64,000 nucleotides of DNA, from the NCBI GenBank assembly GCA_963921425.1, contig OY992836.1, forward strand, positions 21,183,889 to 21,247,888, written 5' to 3'. Source of the stretch: Dryas octopetala. Taxonomy: Eukaryota > Streptophyta > Magnoliopsida > Rosales > Rosaceae. A model generated the notes under the pieces. That model did no database searches. It saw nothing but the letters and a program-made list of their open reading frames with translations, and was not told where the DNA came from. The position numbers and the translations under genes are program-made. Positions 1 to 13,129 of this stretch are shown in pieces (position 1 is the first letter of the stretch; every line of letters starts with the position of its first letter).

Positions 1-133
1 TCAAGAAGTGCCTAGCCAATACTCAGAAACAGACTGAATTATCATTGAAGATTCAAAATCTAAAAAAGCAAACAAATTTTACAATACAAAGTTCAAATTC
101 CACAATAACAGAAAGTCAGAATCAGCTTTCATT

Positions 134-175
<42 letters not shown>

Positions 176-480
176 AAAAAATTAATGAAATTAAATAATT
201 GCAAAGCTGAAAAAGGCTGAATTGAAACGGCAGCTACGCAAACACAAAGAGATAAAGATCTAGGCGAAAGGAAACATAATCTATGCAATTGAAACGACGC
301 GTTTAGTGCTTGAAGCTCAGAACAAAACGAGGAAAAAACGAAAAGCGAAGTGAAAGAGAACCGAGAAATAGCAGAAGCAGAAAGAGATCGGAGAGCTAGA
401 CTTGCCTGAAAGCCAATTGACGAGAGAGAGAGAGAGAGTGGTCTGAGTCTAAGAGAGAGAGCAGAGGAAAAGTCGACCAG
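1..480 (-). promoter_or_regulatory. probable 5' leader/promoter-proximal region of a gene off the left edge
   Basis: No convincing protein is encoded here. Read on the minus strand the segment is CT-rich, with a run of CT repeats (plus-strand GA repeats around 420-440) and purine/pyrimidine-biased stretches typical of plant 5' untranslated leaders. A 38-base poly-A run lies at 136-173 on the plus strand. An open frame spanning 79-288 is low-complexity polyphenylalanine from that run and is not believed. I infer that a minus-strand gene starts here and continues to the left of the window, but its coding part is not visible. Confidence 0.3.
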
Positions 481-1069
481 AAATGAGTTCGGTTTTGGTT
501 GGCCCGTCGGCGTCTACGAGACTACGACAATTTAATTTAATTTAATTTAATTTTTTTCTTCTAAATTCCATTATTTAATTAATTATCTGAATTTTCCCAT
601 CTGTCAGAAACACAGAAAATACGGCTCTGTAAGATGGGGAAATGTTTCTCTATCGCGCTCTCTTTCTACACTTTTACTCGCTCCACTTTCACATCTTGCC
701 ACGTATTCAAATTTCATGTCTAACATTTAATATTTTCAATTATTAGATTATCAATCTGAAAACAATTTTGTATATAATGAAAATGTAATATTTCAGAATT
801 TTTTTGTTTTGCTATGAAAAGAAAATTACAGGCTTACAGCTGAAAGCCTCAACAACAAACCGAGCTCACATGATCAAAATGATAATTGAAACAACAAGCA
901 TGAAAAAAGAGTGAATCCTGATCTTAAAATAATTTTTCATAGTAGTTCAACAAAGCAAAATTATCCGTTACAAAATTAACTTATAAAAATACAAAAAAAT
1001 TGAATACCTTCAAAAAAAAAAGTTTCGAAATATTACTCTCTACCAGTAATAGATTCGTAATATTTCAAG

Positions 1070-1436
1070 GAGTTAATTACACTTACATCCCTTGAGATTT
1101 ATCGTCTTTTCACATATACCCCTAGGGTTTAAAAAATTACACATACACCTCCTGAGGTTTCAAAACTATTGCATATAACCCCTACAAGAGAAAAAAATAA
1201 ATAAACAAAAAATAAAATATTTGTATTGAGGTTGGACCTTACACCTTGAGTAATTTTATTAGGTCATTTCACGCCTTAGCATGTTTTTTTGCATAATTTC
1301 TCATCATTTTTCATCTCATATAGGGGGTTATATGCAACAGTTTTGAAATCTCAAGGGGTGTATGTGTAATTATTGAAACCTCAGGGGTATATGTAAAAAA
1401 ACGATAAACCTTAAGGAGTGTAACTGTAATTAACTC
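1070..1436. mobile_element. Mutator-type MITE (non-autonomous, foldback)
   Basis: A 367-bp element with long inverted termini: the left end reads GAGTTAATTACACTTACA and the right end is its imperfect reverse complement, with pairing over more than 100 bp on each side. It is flanked by a perfect 9-bp direct repeat, TATTTCAAG, at 1061-1069 and 1437-1445. A 9-bp target-site duplication is the hallmark of Mutator/MULE insertions. No transposase is encoded, so it was moved in trans. The arms have diverged from each other but the duplication is intact, suggesting moderate age. Confidence 0.85.
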
Positions 1437-2175
1437 TATTTCAAGCTACTTTAATAAAGAATATTGCTTTTCATAAAGTTTATTCTTAATTACATATTCC
1501 TTGAGTAATTGAGTAATTCTTAATTAATCAAAGGATTAAATGACCAATCAATCATGATTTACAAATCCAAATTTAAACACCTAACCCATAAAATTATTTC
1601 TTGCCTCTTTTTTTTCCGAGAAAAATTATTCTCAAGTAATTTATTACGGAGATTTAATATTTTGTAAAGATTCTTTATTGATTTAATTAATATTTTAAAT
1701 TCATTAAAATACATCACAATTGTTGAATGTTAAACGTGGAATAATCTCAAATTTGACTATTTTCAAAAGAGTTAAATGTGAGTTTAGACTTTATAGATGA
1801 GATGGGTGGAGGTGTGTTTAAGAAATGGTGGAGTGTCGGTAGTGGATCTACCTTCCGGAAGCAGGAAGTCGCTTTAGGACTACTCTATGGTCTCTATGGT
1901 TTACAGTATATAATTCCATTCCTGTCCAAGAACAAGAAATAGAAGTTGCTTAGAAACAAGAAAAACAAACAATCAGTGCCAACTAAGCCAGCTTATCTAA
2001 TTACTAATAGACACCCAAGCTTATTAATTTCTCAATTAACTTTTGTTAATTATATTCTCCGCAAGTGGCCTTCCATTATTAGCAACTGAAATTATTTTAT
2101 GATAGCAGAAAAAAAATAAAAAATAAAAACTGAAATTATTTTGCACCCAACTCATGCTTTTATTGATGATGGGTG

Positions 2176-2963
2176 CAGCGCCGGCCCTGAAAGGGGCATC
2201 GAGTGCGACCATCTAGGCCCAATTTTCAAGGGGGCTCACAAATTTTTTTTATATTATATATATTTAAAAATAAATTTTTGTTGTAAAAATAAAAAAATAA
2301 AAAAATAAAGCTATAAGCTTACTTGCCTCCAGAGGCCCAAATGGCCGAATTTAATATCAATAGAAAGAATTACACGGAGGCTCAATGTTAATGATCAATT
2401 AATTCAATTAATGTGATTCAGATTTCAAAAAACAAAAATTTAGAAACTTTAAACTTATGTTTGACCCTTCATCCTTCTCTTTTCTCAAAAAAAGAGAAAG
2501 CTTTACAGCGATACAGTCTTTACGTCTTCCGCTTCAGCGATAATGCTCTTGCTTCATTAAATAATAGATTTGAATAGTTAAAAATATATGAAGGTATTTT
2601 TGGATTCTTATTTACTTTAAAGAAGTTAACTGAATTAGATGACAATGAATTAAAAAATTGTTGTCTTAACTAAATTGGATAGTTGGATTTTATTGAAGCT
2701 AATAGAAAGAGTGTGATGTTGCTTCTATTTTTCTTTTGTCAATTTATCATAGCTAATTTGAAATTATTATTGATAATTTTGTTTCTAGAAATATTAGAAG
2801 AAGACTTTTTATTAATGAAAATATTATAATGTATTGATTTCAAATTATCAATTGTCAATTGTCAATTGTTTATTTGTTTTACAAATTTTTTTTTTCTACA
2901 ACTAAAATTAGGGGCCTAATTTAGATTTTCACCCTAACTTTTCAAAAGTCAACACCGGCGCTG
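2176..2963 (+). mobile_element. decayed hAT-superfamily DNA transposon remnant
   Basis: The element begins CAGCGCCGG and ends CCGGCGCTG, short inverted termini of hAT type, and is flanked by a perfect 8-bp target duplication GATGGGTG (2168-2175 and 2964-2971). Inside, broken plus-strand reading frames resemble the C-terminal part of a hAT transposase of the TTF-zinc-finger/dimerisation class, for example RFE-LKIYEGIFGFLF near 2570-2620 and IDNFVSRNIRRRLFINENI near 2770-2828. The frames contain stops and shifts, and the N-terminal catalytic region is absent, so it is an internally deleted non-autonomous derivative. Confidence 0.8.
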
Positions 2964-2971
2964 GATGGGTG

Positions 2972-4818
2972 ATGGATGATGGATCCAACCTTTTAACTCA
3001 ATTAAAGACGGCAATCATCTTCTTCATACAGACCTGCAAGTATTAAATTTTTATTAAATTTCAGTCATTAATGCCCATGATTCCTTTTTTTTATTTATAG
3101 AATATTGCAGCATTCAATAGCTTTCATTTTCATTTTTTTCATAATGGGTCATCACAGGTCACAGACTCACAGGTGTACGTCCTTCAAATGTTTGTATTTC
3201 ACAGTAAGAACAGGCTGCCAAATAATTGGAACTCATATTCCTATCATGGAGTATCCAATTGACCAATCAGAAAAATGTTTGAAAATAAAGGATCTACATA
3301 AGAAAATGGTTATAGTAGTTTTCAAATAAAGAGCTATATGCTAATTTTGATGCTCATTTCTTACCTCACCTACATTTTACCATTTGGAACCAAAACAAAC
3401 CATGGATTTAGAACATTATTATGAAAAAATAAGCAGGACAAACCCATCTGCCAGCACAGATCCTAATGTCCCAAATAAGCCACATGAATGACACCTTCCT
3501 ATTCCTAGTGCTACTTAAGTACTTATGAAAATACAAAAGAATGAGTACTGAATGAAAATATACTATTTTTTAAAGTTTTTATACCATGTTCTCAAGGCCA
3601 ACAGAAATAAAATAAAAGCAACTAAAAGACTAAAACCAGAATTTTGATGTTTTGTTTGCTACGATGCTTTGACCCATATCCACGATGATTCCAAGCTGGA
3701 GGCTTAGTTGGACTCTCGTGTACAGGTGTACTGTGTTTCAGTACCCTCAGAAAGTAGTTGTAGATAGGTGAGGATCAATGGGTCACATTTTGTACTATTC
3801 AGTCTATTCGATTTTTGTTATGACCTATTGTACTGATACACAATTTTGTTCTATCACATGCACTACATGTACCATCCACTGCAAACTTTGTCGTTTGCTC
3901 TTTAAACGGTTGATTTCCAATTCAAAGGGGTCTAAAACCAAATATATAACCTTACCTATATTCTTGCCCAAAAAAAAAAAACTTACCTATATAGAAAAAG
4001 GAAGAAAAGAAAAGAAAAGAAAAGAAAAGAAAAATGCAAACCAGGAGTTCAAATACTTTGACTATATAACAAGACATTCCAGAGTTGAACTACTAAAATT
4101 AGTAAAATAGAATGAGATTGGCATAATGGAGGAAGCTGTTAAGGTGTTTGTTGGACCGCTTTTGAACAAGTTTTGGTGGACTTTCTTTATCATACGCCAG
4201 ATGGATCCATCATCAATCAGAATCAAAGTTAAGCTTTGCACTGTCCTTTCCTTCTTTTTGGTGCCGACCGGACCGACATTGTTAATTTGTAATTGGAATT
4301 TACATTGAGATGAGAAGAAAATAAAGGAGAAGATTTCCTTTTCCATTATTTCCTTCACAACTTCTTTCAATGAAAAGCCTCTCCTCCGACGCACCGGATA
4401 TGAGATCACAGGTACCCGACCCAGCGGGTAAATTTGCCATCCCTAAGCACTCCCCAAGACCAGAGGCGGCCCTCTCACAAGATGAAGATGAGGATGGGGG
4501 ATGAGGGTGAGGGTAGGAATACTGGAAAAGGATCACATTCACTTGTTTGCCACTTGGCTCCCATGCCATGAATAACAAAAGTGGAAAGCAACCTTTCTCT
4601 TCACCCGGATAACAAGAAAGCGAGGGAAGCAACCAAACCTTACATAAAGTTTTATTCTTTACTCATTGGAATTACAATTAATGAAATGAATAGTTGAAAA
4701 AATCGCTTTGACAATTGATGACGTTACAAGTGCTATTCTACAAGACTCTCTGCCTCCGAATTCTGCGGAGTGACTAGTAGAGTGTTTCAAAATTGGTAGA
4801 GATCATTAAAACACACCT
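2972..4818. other. intergenic region and NAA35 3' flank
   Basis: No gene is supported. The stretch holds AT-rich sequence, a short GAAAA-repeat tract near 4000-4030, and a patch around 4390-4630 that is more GC-rich and open on the minus strand but has no recognisable domain. The final part, roughly 4640-4818, is the likely 3' untranslated region of the minus-strand NAA35 gene. Confidence 0.5.
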
Positions 4819-7800
4819 TCAAGATCTCTTAACAACAGCTGTTGCGAAGCAAGGATGATGGTTGAACTCGAAAGAAACCTTCAGTGAGGGGTCAAGGGCT
4901 CCTGCTCGGCTAACCACGTTTAAGGCAATGCTATTGTGCTCGGCTACTTGCTCTAGCCTTCGTAGTTCAGCCAATTTTTCTGGGTCATTCGAAAAACTAC
5001 TTTTGATCTCTTTTGCAATCCTCTGGGCATCCTTAAAATAATCATACAACACTAGGTTCTGCAAGAGGAAGACACAACAGTTAAGCCTACCACCGTATCA
5101 TGGAAACGTTATATACATTGTTCACAGAATATTCACTCACGGATAATCGAGCATGGGTTGTGGATTCCTTAAACAAGGGGTATGAGACAAGATCAGGAAT
5201 GCAAGCTTTTTGTAGGAGCTCAAAGTGCTGAATAAATCTCTGCAGAAAAAGGTTAAACCTCTTTAGAACACAAATGACATAATGTCATCCGAAATATAAT
5301 TGGTCAAGAAGTCGTGTAAATTATTAAATTTATAAAAGAAAGAAACGGTGACATCTAAAATAGCTCCCAAAATGCATTTAGAACACTGAGATGTACTCTT
5401 TTTGCATGCCATATTCAGATGTGAGAACAAAACTGAAATTTACCATCCTTCAACTCTAATGGTAAGATATATAAATATAAAATAAAAGCTATACCTCATG
5501 CTCAGTATTAAAAGGGCTTGGACTTTGTACCATCATATGTTCATTCCTCAAAGCAGCAAGCATCTGGAAAGATTGAATTCATTAACTGTGGAATTGAGGT
5601 GAAAATGTTGAAGCAAAACATTTATGCTTATAATGGACAGGATCTGGGCTTGACATTCACAATATAAAAATGGTCTGGTAGACGATTTAAAACAGCACAA
5701 CTTGGATACAGATAAGGTCCAAAAAAAAAATTCCTAGCACCAGCAGAGGCACAAAATGACAAAAGGACCTATTCTCCCCAATCATCTGAAATGGTACCTC
5801 CTCAAAGTGGTCATTCTTCACCTCATATTTTAGAAACTAAAGCACAATTACCATTGTAAGCCCTTCAGCCAGACAAATTTGGCATTGAAGAAACAAGACA
5901 GCCGGTGGAATCCGATAATCCCTTGCCACATCTTTAACAGAATCCTTTTTCTTCTTTCCCCTCCGTTTACCTGATTAACAGAAGTACAGAATGCATCAAA
6001 TGGTGCCATAAGCTGCCACGATGAAAATTCAGACAGATTATTCCTATAAAACTGTTTGCATGAAAAAAGCAATAATACATTCAGAAACTGCCACGATGTT
6101 TGGTCCCTTTACCCAAATTCATCTTGTTCAGAACATCTTAATCACCAAATTAACAGACTAAACAATGTCTTGAATCCTAGCCTACGTATAGAGCACAGAA
6201 GATGAAATGCTTAGAACTATTCATTTTTAAACAGTTTCCTCATTTTCCAAGGATACAGGAAATGCTGGGTGACAACTCACAACCACTAAGCTTTGACCAA
6301 ATTGACTAGTGTCCATGCATATATGTATAATGAAGATTGACTAATCTGAAAACTTCCTTACAACCAGCCTCACAATTGAAATAAGTTACAGAATGTTAGC
6401 ATATTTACCACTGCCATTGCTCACCGCCATCTTAAGATTTGTTTTCTCCGCAAGCTTGATCAGGACAACATAGATATACCAATATACCATGCAATATTCA
6501 CTGTGAGAATAGAGCTCCAATTCAAAACCTAAAATGAGAAATCGAGAAGCTATCCAGTATGTTTGCTCCTCCAACCAAACAAGGATGTGTTGGAATAGAT
6601 TCATGAAGACATTCTGTGAAAATCCAGACAAATTTTGATAAACAAACATTTACTTTGTTTCCATTAAGGTTTCATTATATTTAGCAAAAGAAAAGAAGGA
6701 AATTTTAATCATAAGAAGATATAGAAATTGAGTGCCTCCATGATTAGCATACCAAGTGCTTAGATGGGCATAATATTAAAGTACTCCTCTCAGAGAGCAA
6801 CATACCTCATCGTTTGAAATGTTTGTGTTTTCTCCAAACTCCTTTCTAAAGGCCATCTCTAGCTATAAATCAATATACAAAAGACGTAAACACATTAATC
6901 ATTACCATTGACAATCCCATTATTGGAGACATAGTAACAACCACTCAAGTCAAAGTTAACATCATCCATATGTAAGATGTCAAGGCAGCAAAGGTAACAG
7001 ACCCTACATAATATCAGTGCTTATGTTATGCTTACTTTCCCATGCTTATGAGAGACTTTCTTTTAAAGTAGTTACTATATAAAAAATCTTAAATTATTAA
7101 TAGTAGAAACAATACAGGGGGTCTGAGGGGTAATTTGGAAGATCTTGTTATGAGAATAACTTAATTACATATCTGCATAAAAATAAAAGTAAAGATTTTG
7201 GATCACTCAGCCCTAAACCATCTAACATATAGTAATCTCAGAAAACAATAGATAAATATAGAGCAAGATATATGCACTTGATAGGATGTTCACTTCATAA
7301 ACAAAATACCTGTACGGCCTTGAGCAACTGAATGAGATTGAAAAAAGAAGAAAAATTAATAAAATGTCTTGCTTTGAAGATAATGTGACATACCTGTACG
7401 TAAACAACACGCCAATCTTGTAAAATCTTTCCAAGCTTACGCCTTTGCCATGCACCATTTGTACATAAAATTTTTAGCAAATTGATTACTAACTGCATTA
7501 CACAATGATATTTCACATATTAGATGAAGCACCCAGTGCAAGAATGTGGAAGCAAGTTAAAACTAAAGCCAGTCTCCCCCTGGTGCATGCATGGTTAAAA
7601 CAAGGAGAAATAGTTGCATTTAATTTCCGATCTTTTGGGGCACACATTAATCCAGATTCCCTAAAATTTAAAAGGAAAAGAAAAAATGTCATACTAATTA
7701 CTAGAGCTCCCACTGATCATTTATGTGGATCTCCCATCTCAAACAAAAATTGAATAGTTCCATAACATAACATGAAACAGATTTAAACTATCACCCCAAA

Positions 7801-10800
7801 AATACATACAAAAATGGAATGAAAAATAATAATCACTCCAACAGCAAATATTGGCCTCACCTGTCCCAGTTGAACAATAGATTCATTTTTCTGAATATCA
7901 TGGTTCCTTGTAGTATCAGGTAATGCTGCAGCTCTAGTAATGACAGCAAAGGCAGGATCTCGGCCATAGAGTTTCCCATCTTCAACTAGAAGACGCTGTA
8001 CAAAAGTTTTCAGGGTTGACAATTCAGAAATATGGTGACAGAATTGTAGCAATAAGTATCTAGTATAAAGTTCGGAACAAAATGAACTGAAAAAACCAAG
8101 AACTACTTACTTCCCACTACGCATAGTGTGACTGTGGGCATATACTAGAAAATGGACCAATTGTGGGATTAAGTAAGCTCCTGCTCCCCCCTCCTTTAAG
8201 TTTTCCCAAATCAAGGGTGTTTTTAGATAATTTTAAACTTGCTGGACATGGTCTAATTGGGCCTTTACGCAGTACATAGAAGTTCTAGAATTGGTTTTAC
8301 TCTTTTTTTTTAAGCAATTCGTTTTTGTGAATATTTCTCACCTTATTAGAATTAGAAGTGCCAGCAGCTCACTACATCTGTTCATACTAGTTAATTCGCC
8401 AAAAGACTCTTAATATTTCTTCACGAAGTGACCTATTGCTCCCCCCTCCTTTAAGTTTTCTAAGTCAAGGGTAATTTTAGGTAATTTTAAACTTGTTGGA
8501 AATGGTCTGATTGGGCCTTTACGCATGTTACATAGAACTTTTAGTATTGGTTTTACTTCCTTTTTTATTCTTTGCTTAAGCAATTCGTTTTTATGAATAT
8601 TTCTCACCATATTAGAATTAGAAGTGCCAGCAGCTCACTACATCTGTTTATACTAGTTAATTCACCAAAGGACAAGGTTTAGATGAGTTAACCAAAACAT
8701 GACCAGAAACCAAGCGGAAAACAATGAACACTTGTATTGTTTCTAGGGTATCCCTGTTAAGTAAATGAAACCCATCCAAATGCCCACCAACTCCACAATA
8801 AAGAAATTTCAACAAGGGAACTAAAGGAAAATTGATGCCACCTGGTGAGGGGGTCACAATTCATAATAATCTTGAAGAAAAAGAGAAGGGGAGGGGGTCC
8901 TCTCCTCACTTTTCCCAGTACGCATGACACATCTAAAGAAATTTGTTTAAAATGGCTGAAGAAACCACTAAGAACCCCTAACCCACGTTACAAATATAAA
9001 TAGCCCTATTGCTTAAGAGGATTCGTAGACCAAACTATCCTGATAATTCGGCAGAGGCAGCTAACAGCTGCAATGACTATATGACAAAGTATAAAAGACC
9101 ACAAAGTCATCATACCAGGCACCAGAAGAACAATAAATGAGAAACAAATGAAAAAGTGAAAACCAACCTGAAGATGAGCTCTTGCTACCAAATCAGGCTG
9201 AGATTTTTGAAACTCAACCACAAAGTGCAATACACTTTCTAAAGATGGGTCCAATGGGTAGGAACATATAACATCTAGATCATGAAGAAGTTTCATAAAG
9301 TATTCAACAGCCTGGCGTAACAAAACAAAAAAATTTGTGATAATAATGGAAGTAAATTACTAGAACTATCAGTAGTAATAATACAATGCTCACCTTTTTC
9401 CAACTAAGAAGTTTTATTGCTCGTGGTGGTGTTGGGGCAGATAATCTACCGTTTAAACTGGTATCAAACCCAATCGGTTCACAACCAGAAGCGGTAGTTT
9501 TATCTTCTATACTGCCTTCATGAGTTCTAAGAGTACTAAATCTAAGGAACTCTGATGAGTTAAGAATGCAGTCTAGTTCTGATATGCAGGAGGCTATATG
9601 CTTTCTTGCCAACTCCAAACCTCTCCCTTGAGGCCGCCTCATGGATGTAAGAACATGGTAAAAATGCTGAAAGACGAACAACAAAAGAGGTCCTCTTAAT
9701 TTAACTTCTAGAAGATGGGAAATATATATATTTAAATACATGGATATGTTCTCACACAATGCAGATTCATATAAGAAAACAAACACAGGGTAAGACCTTA
9801 CGAAAGCGTAAGCGGCATAACAAAGCTTTGCAGTAGCCTTCCTCCAGTTCAAGATTATTTTGTAATGGCACCATGTCTGCATCAAAAGAGCTAGTATATG
9901 AACCAAGCATAATATTATGAAATGTCTAAACTTACATGCAGTCTGAAAAGGTGGCAAAGACTATGTAGATACACAAATTAAAGCTAGAACGTGTCTCTAA
10001 AAGCATAAGGTATGAAACAAACATTGGCAATTATTTATTTAAACTAAAATTGACCTAACCAAGAATTAAAATGGCAGTAGGCAGTCGATGAAGGTAAGGA
10101 GATGTACACATTGAATGACCAAGAAGCTCATTTACAAGGCAATTGAGAGTGGGTTATCTCTATATGGTCTTGGTCATCAAACAAATATACACCTTCAAAA
10201 TTCACTTGCAAAAAACTTAAAGGAAAGTAAGGGAAGGAAGAACAATGAAAAAGAAAAATCATGCTAGCCTCTTCTAAAGAACAGTAAATCCTGTCTAGCC
10301 TCCAATAAGCAGTCAATATAAACTATCTCTGTGTTCTTGACGTATATGTTTCACTGCTACGTTTAACAATGACAAAACTAATATTAATGCGAAAGTGAAC
10401 AAATATCTACCTTCTAACACTCTTCTTTTTGATGATGGAGCTTTACAAGCACGTAATTGGCGGGAAATTGTTTCTTCAACAGCATTTAGCATTGATAAGC
10501 ACTTTTCATCTCCATCCCCATTCAAAGGAAGACCATATGTCATTGTAAAAATGTCTTCTTCCTGCCAGTAAGACAAGTTTGATCAAAACTGAATATAGAA
10601 GTGTTTGTTCATTGCTAGACACAATTAGAAACTAGGACTAAATTTTGTATACATGCAATTGAGATAATTTTGCATGTGGATAAAAAATGAACTGTATTGT
10701 GATCAGGATATGAAACTATAAGGTACTCTGAGGATAACAATCATTTACAAGTACTGTACAACTCATTCATTTATTTTCTTATCTGCTCTTGATACAATCC

Positions 10801-12345
10801 CGGTAGCAGTAAAAATTAATCAAAAGACTGAAACAACAGAGGCCAAAAGAGCTGTTGGAATAATTTACTTCATTAGTGCGCGCATCTGAGACAACTGAAA
10901 TGACGGTCTTGCAGGTTGCTCGTATGACTCTGCAATAAGAATGCAGTAGTGCATGTGAAGATGTCCTATCAGGTCTGAGAAGATAGATGCAAGAGAAGAC
11001 AGTTTGTGCCAATGAATGACCCTTGTGCCAAGTTGCCTGCCATATAAAGATTTAGAGATAAAATCATAAAGAATAGGAAAGATTATGTAGTATAGACACA
11101 AACAACTTATAACATATATTGCTTCGACAAGAAATTTTTACTGTTTTAAATATATATGTCAGGCCTAAAGAGCAATCAAGGGAAGTTATGCAGCAGATAC
11201 CTCACAGGCTAGAAGATGGTCCATGATATCAATAGTGCATTGAACATCAATCGTTTTATCAAAGCTAATAGGAACTGGAGCAGCACCATTCTCAATTGCT
11301 TCATCAACAGAGTAATATTTAGAAATGATACCGGAATCCATCTTTGGGTCCATTATCTGATAAGGAACACAAATACAAAGTGTTAAGTATAGACTATGTG
11401 TTACCTCCAAAAATTAACAAAGAAAGAGAAGACAATGTGTTACCTCTAAAGCAGACATAGCGGCAAAAAGATTGAAATTATCTCCATGAATGAGCACACC
11501 ATCCTGAAGATCTGTGACCAAAGGTCATCAAGAGAAAAACAAATGAAAAATGAGTAACCAATGATAGGCTAGAATGAAAATCAAGCTCTAAACCCAAACA
11601 ACTTTATATAGGGTGTTTGTGACGTTGATTTATTCTCCAGAAAACAAAACAAAAAAAAACAAAGAAGAAGAGTTTACTTGTATATTGCATAATTTGCTAA
11701 ACATGTTTCATAATTTTCTTTTTCTACCAATGCAATCAGAAAATGGAGCAATGGAGATTTACACATTGCACAGTTACTTCCAAAGAAAATCAATATCAAG
11801 CTTCAGTCATCCAAACAACTCCGCAATAAAGAACCATGCAAACACTAAAATAATTCACCATTTGTTTTAACCAAACAGAGCATCAATGTTTTCAACAATG
11901 TAGTGAAAAAAATCCTAGGATCGCATTAAGTTAATGGAAACTAAACCACTGCTTTTGGTTAACTACACACACAATATATGGACATGTACGTGTGTGTGTT
12001 AAACTGCTTGGTCACTTGAGTCTTGTTCATTATCTATTTCTTTATTAATTTTGAATTTGAAAGTCCAAAAGTATACTTTCCACGAGACCATAATACGCTT
12101 GGGATTCTCATCTCCGTTTCCTTAATCCTTACTTTTGGTTTCTTTCATTTTCTCGGAAACCAAACAGAGTAGCCTAGAGAAGCTGAGATTGAGGTTAGGG
12201 CAACAAGGGGAAAACACCTACCTCTGCACGCGGCGTCGAGAAGCGGTGACACGTCGGCCCAAACAGTGTGATCGCCGGCGGGAATGGGTGCGCGTTCGGG
12301 TAAGGGGAGGTCCACGGAAGCTTCCTGTGCACTCGTCCCAGCCAT
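4819..12345 (-). CDS. NAA35: N-alpha-acetyltransferase 35, NatC auxiliary subunit (MAK10 homologue)
   Basis: Auxiliary, ribosome-anchoring subunit of the cytosolic NatC complex (with the catalytic NAA30 and with NAA38), which acetylates N-termini of proteins beginning Met-hydrophobic. I model 17 exons: 12222-12345, 11444-11511, 11201-11356, 10869-11036, 10411-10561, 10136-10204, 9797-9876, 9394-9666, 9168-9311, 7861-7995, 7394-7492, 6806-6862, 6409-6613, 5852-5970, 5495-5563, 5141-5239, 4819-5058. All junctions are GT-AG and in phase, giving about 751 residues. The family signature MDPKMDSG falls at residues 66-73, preceded by [12 protein letters not shown]; the segment [21 protein letters not shown] spans exons 7 and 8. 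The start MAGTSAQE is the first in-frame ATG of a GC-rich first exon. Intron 9 carries a tandem repeat. Arabidopsis MAK10 is somewhat shorter, so small exon errors remain possible. Confidence 0.9.
8177..8675. repeat. tandem duplication of about 240 bp inside NAA35 intron 9
   Basis: Two imperfect direct copies, about 8177-8411 and 8434-8675, begin with a CCCCCCTCCTTTAAGTTTTC block and end with CAGCTCACTACATCTGTT...ACTAGTTAATTC. They differ by scattered substitutions and small indels, so the duplication is not recent. It is intronic and does not alter the coding sequence. Confidence 0.85.
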
Positions 12346-13129
12346 CGGGTATTAGATTGCTTCTCACTGTGGAAGGGAGTAGGGAGCAGCTTTTGAATAT
12401 CAGAGAGTCTCTTGTTGTTGGTTGGTTGGTTGGCGTTGTGGTCTTCGTAGCAAGTGCTTTAGTTGCTGCTTCCCCCTACTTGCCTTCGACAAGTTTACAA
12501 CAAACACTGTGCCGCGTGCGCGTCAATCGGTATGGACTGCTAGGGGGCTTAGACTTTAGGGCATCAAACGAGTCGGACTCGGATCCGATGTTGGTATGGG
12601 CTCGGATCCTACACACTGGTCACTGGACTTCCTTTTTAGCTCTGTTACCGTTAGATTGTTTTACAAAAATTTGAACTCTAACAAGTTCTTAGAGTTTTAT
12701 AAACATAACTCGAGTCATAAAAAAAAAACTTAACTCTTGATTAATAGAGCTCCTATCAAGTAGTGTTCAAAATTTACGAGTGGTTCGAACACTATTCAAG
12801 GGAGCTCAAGAATAGTAGGTTATATTTTTTTAAACTCTTAAAAAGAGTTAAATGTCTTTAAAAAACACAAATTTTGATTTTCAACTTTCTCCTAGTTTCT
12901 ATAAATCAACGACTTTCAAGTATTCATGCATGTATTTATTTTCTATAATATGGCAGGATTTCTGGGTTGTTGGATCTCTCTTCAAGAAACAATGAAGACA
13001 TATAAATCAAGTAATACATTTTGAATCCTGTCAAATTCATTAATTATTTATATATAGAAAAACAGACTACTGGCCAAATTCATGCCTTCACAAGAAACCT
13101 ATAATCACAATAGCGATCAACATAATCAA
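12346..13129. other. NAA35 5' flank and GT47 3' flank
   Basis: About 12346-12480 is the likely 5' leader/promoter of NAA35. Around 12735-12830 there is an imperfect inverted repeat (a segment with ACTCTTGATTAATAGAGCTC pairs with GAGCTCAAGAATAGT). The rest is AT-rich and includes the 3' flank of the minus-strand GT47 gene. No further gene is seen. Confidence 0.5.

Noticed and set aside
79-288. Open frame with polyphenylalanine
   Set aside because: Produced by a 38-base A run; no family likeness.
4300-4632. Minus-strand open frame of 110 codons downstream of NAA35
   Set aside because: Serine/histidine/proline low complexity in part, no known domain; kept only as an unexplained GC-richer patch.
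7505-7753. Plus-strand open frame in a NAA35 intron
   Set aside because: Intronic, mirrored by a minus-strand frame, with no recognised domain.
12135-12674. Plus-strand open frame of 179 codons overlapping NAA35 exon 1
   Set aside because: It is antisense to the well-supported first exon and promoter of NAA35 and shows no family likeness.
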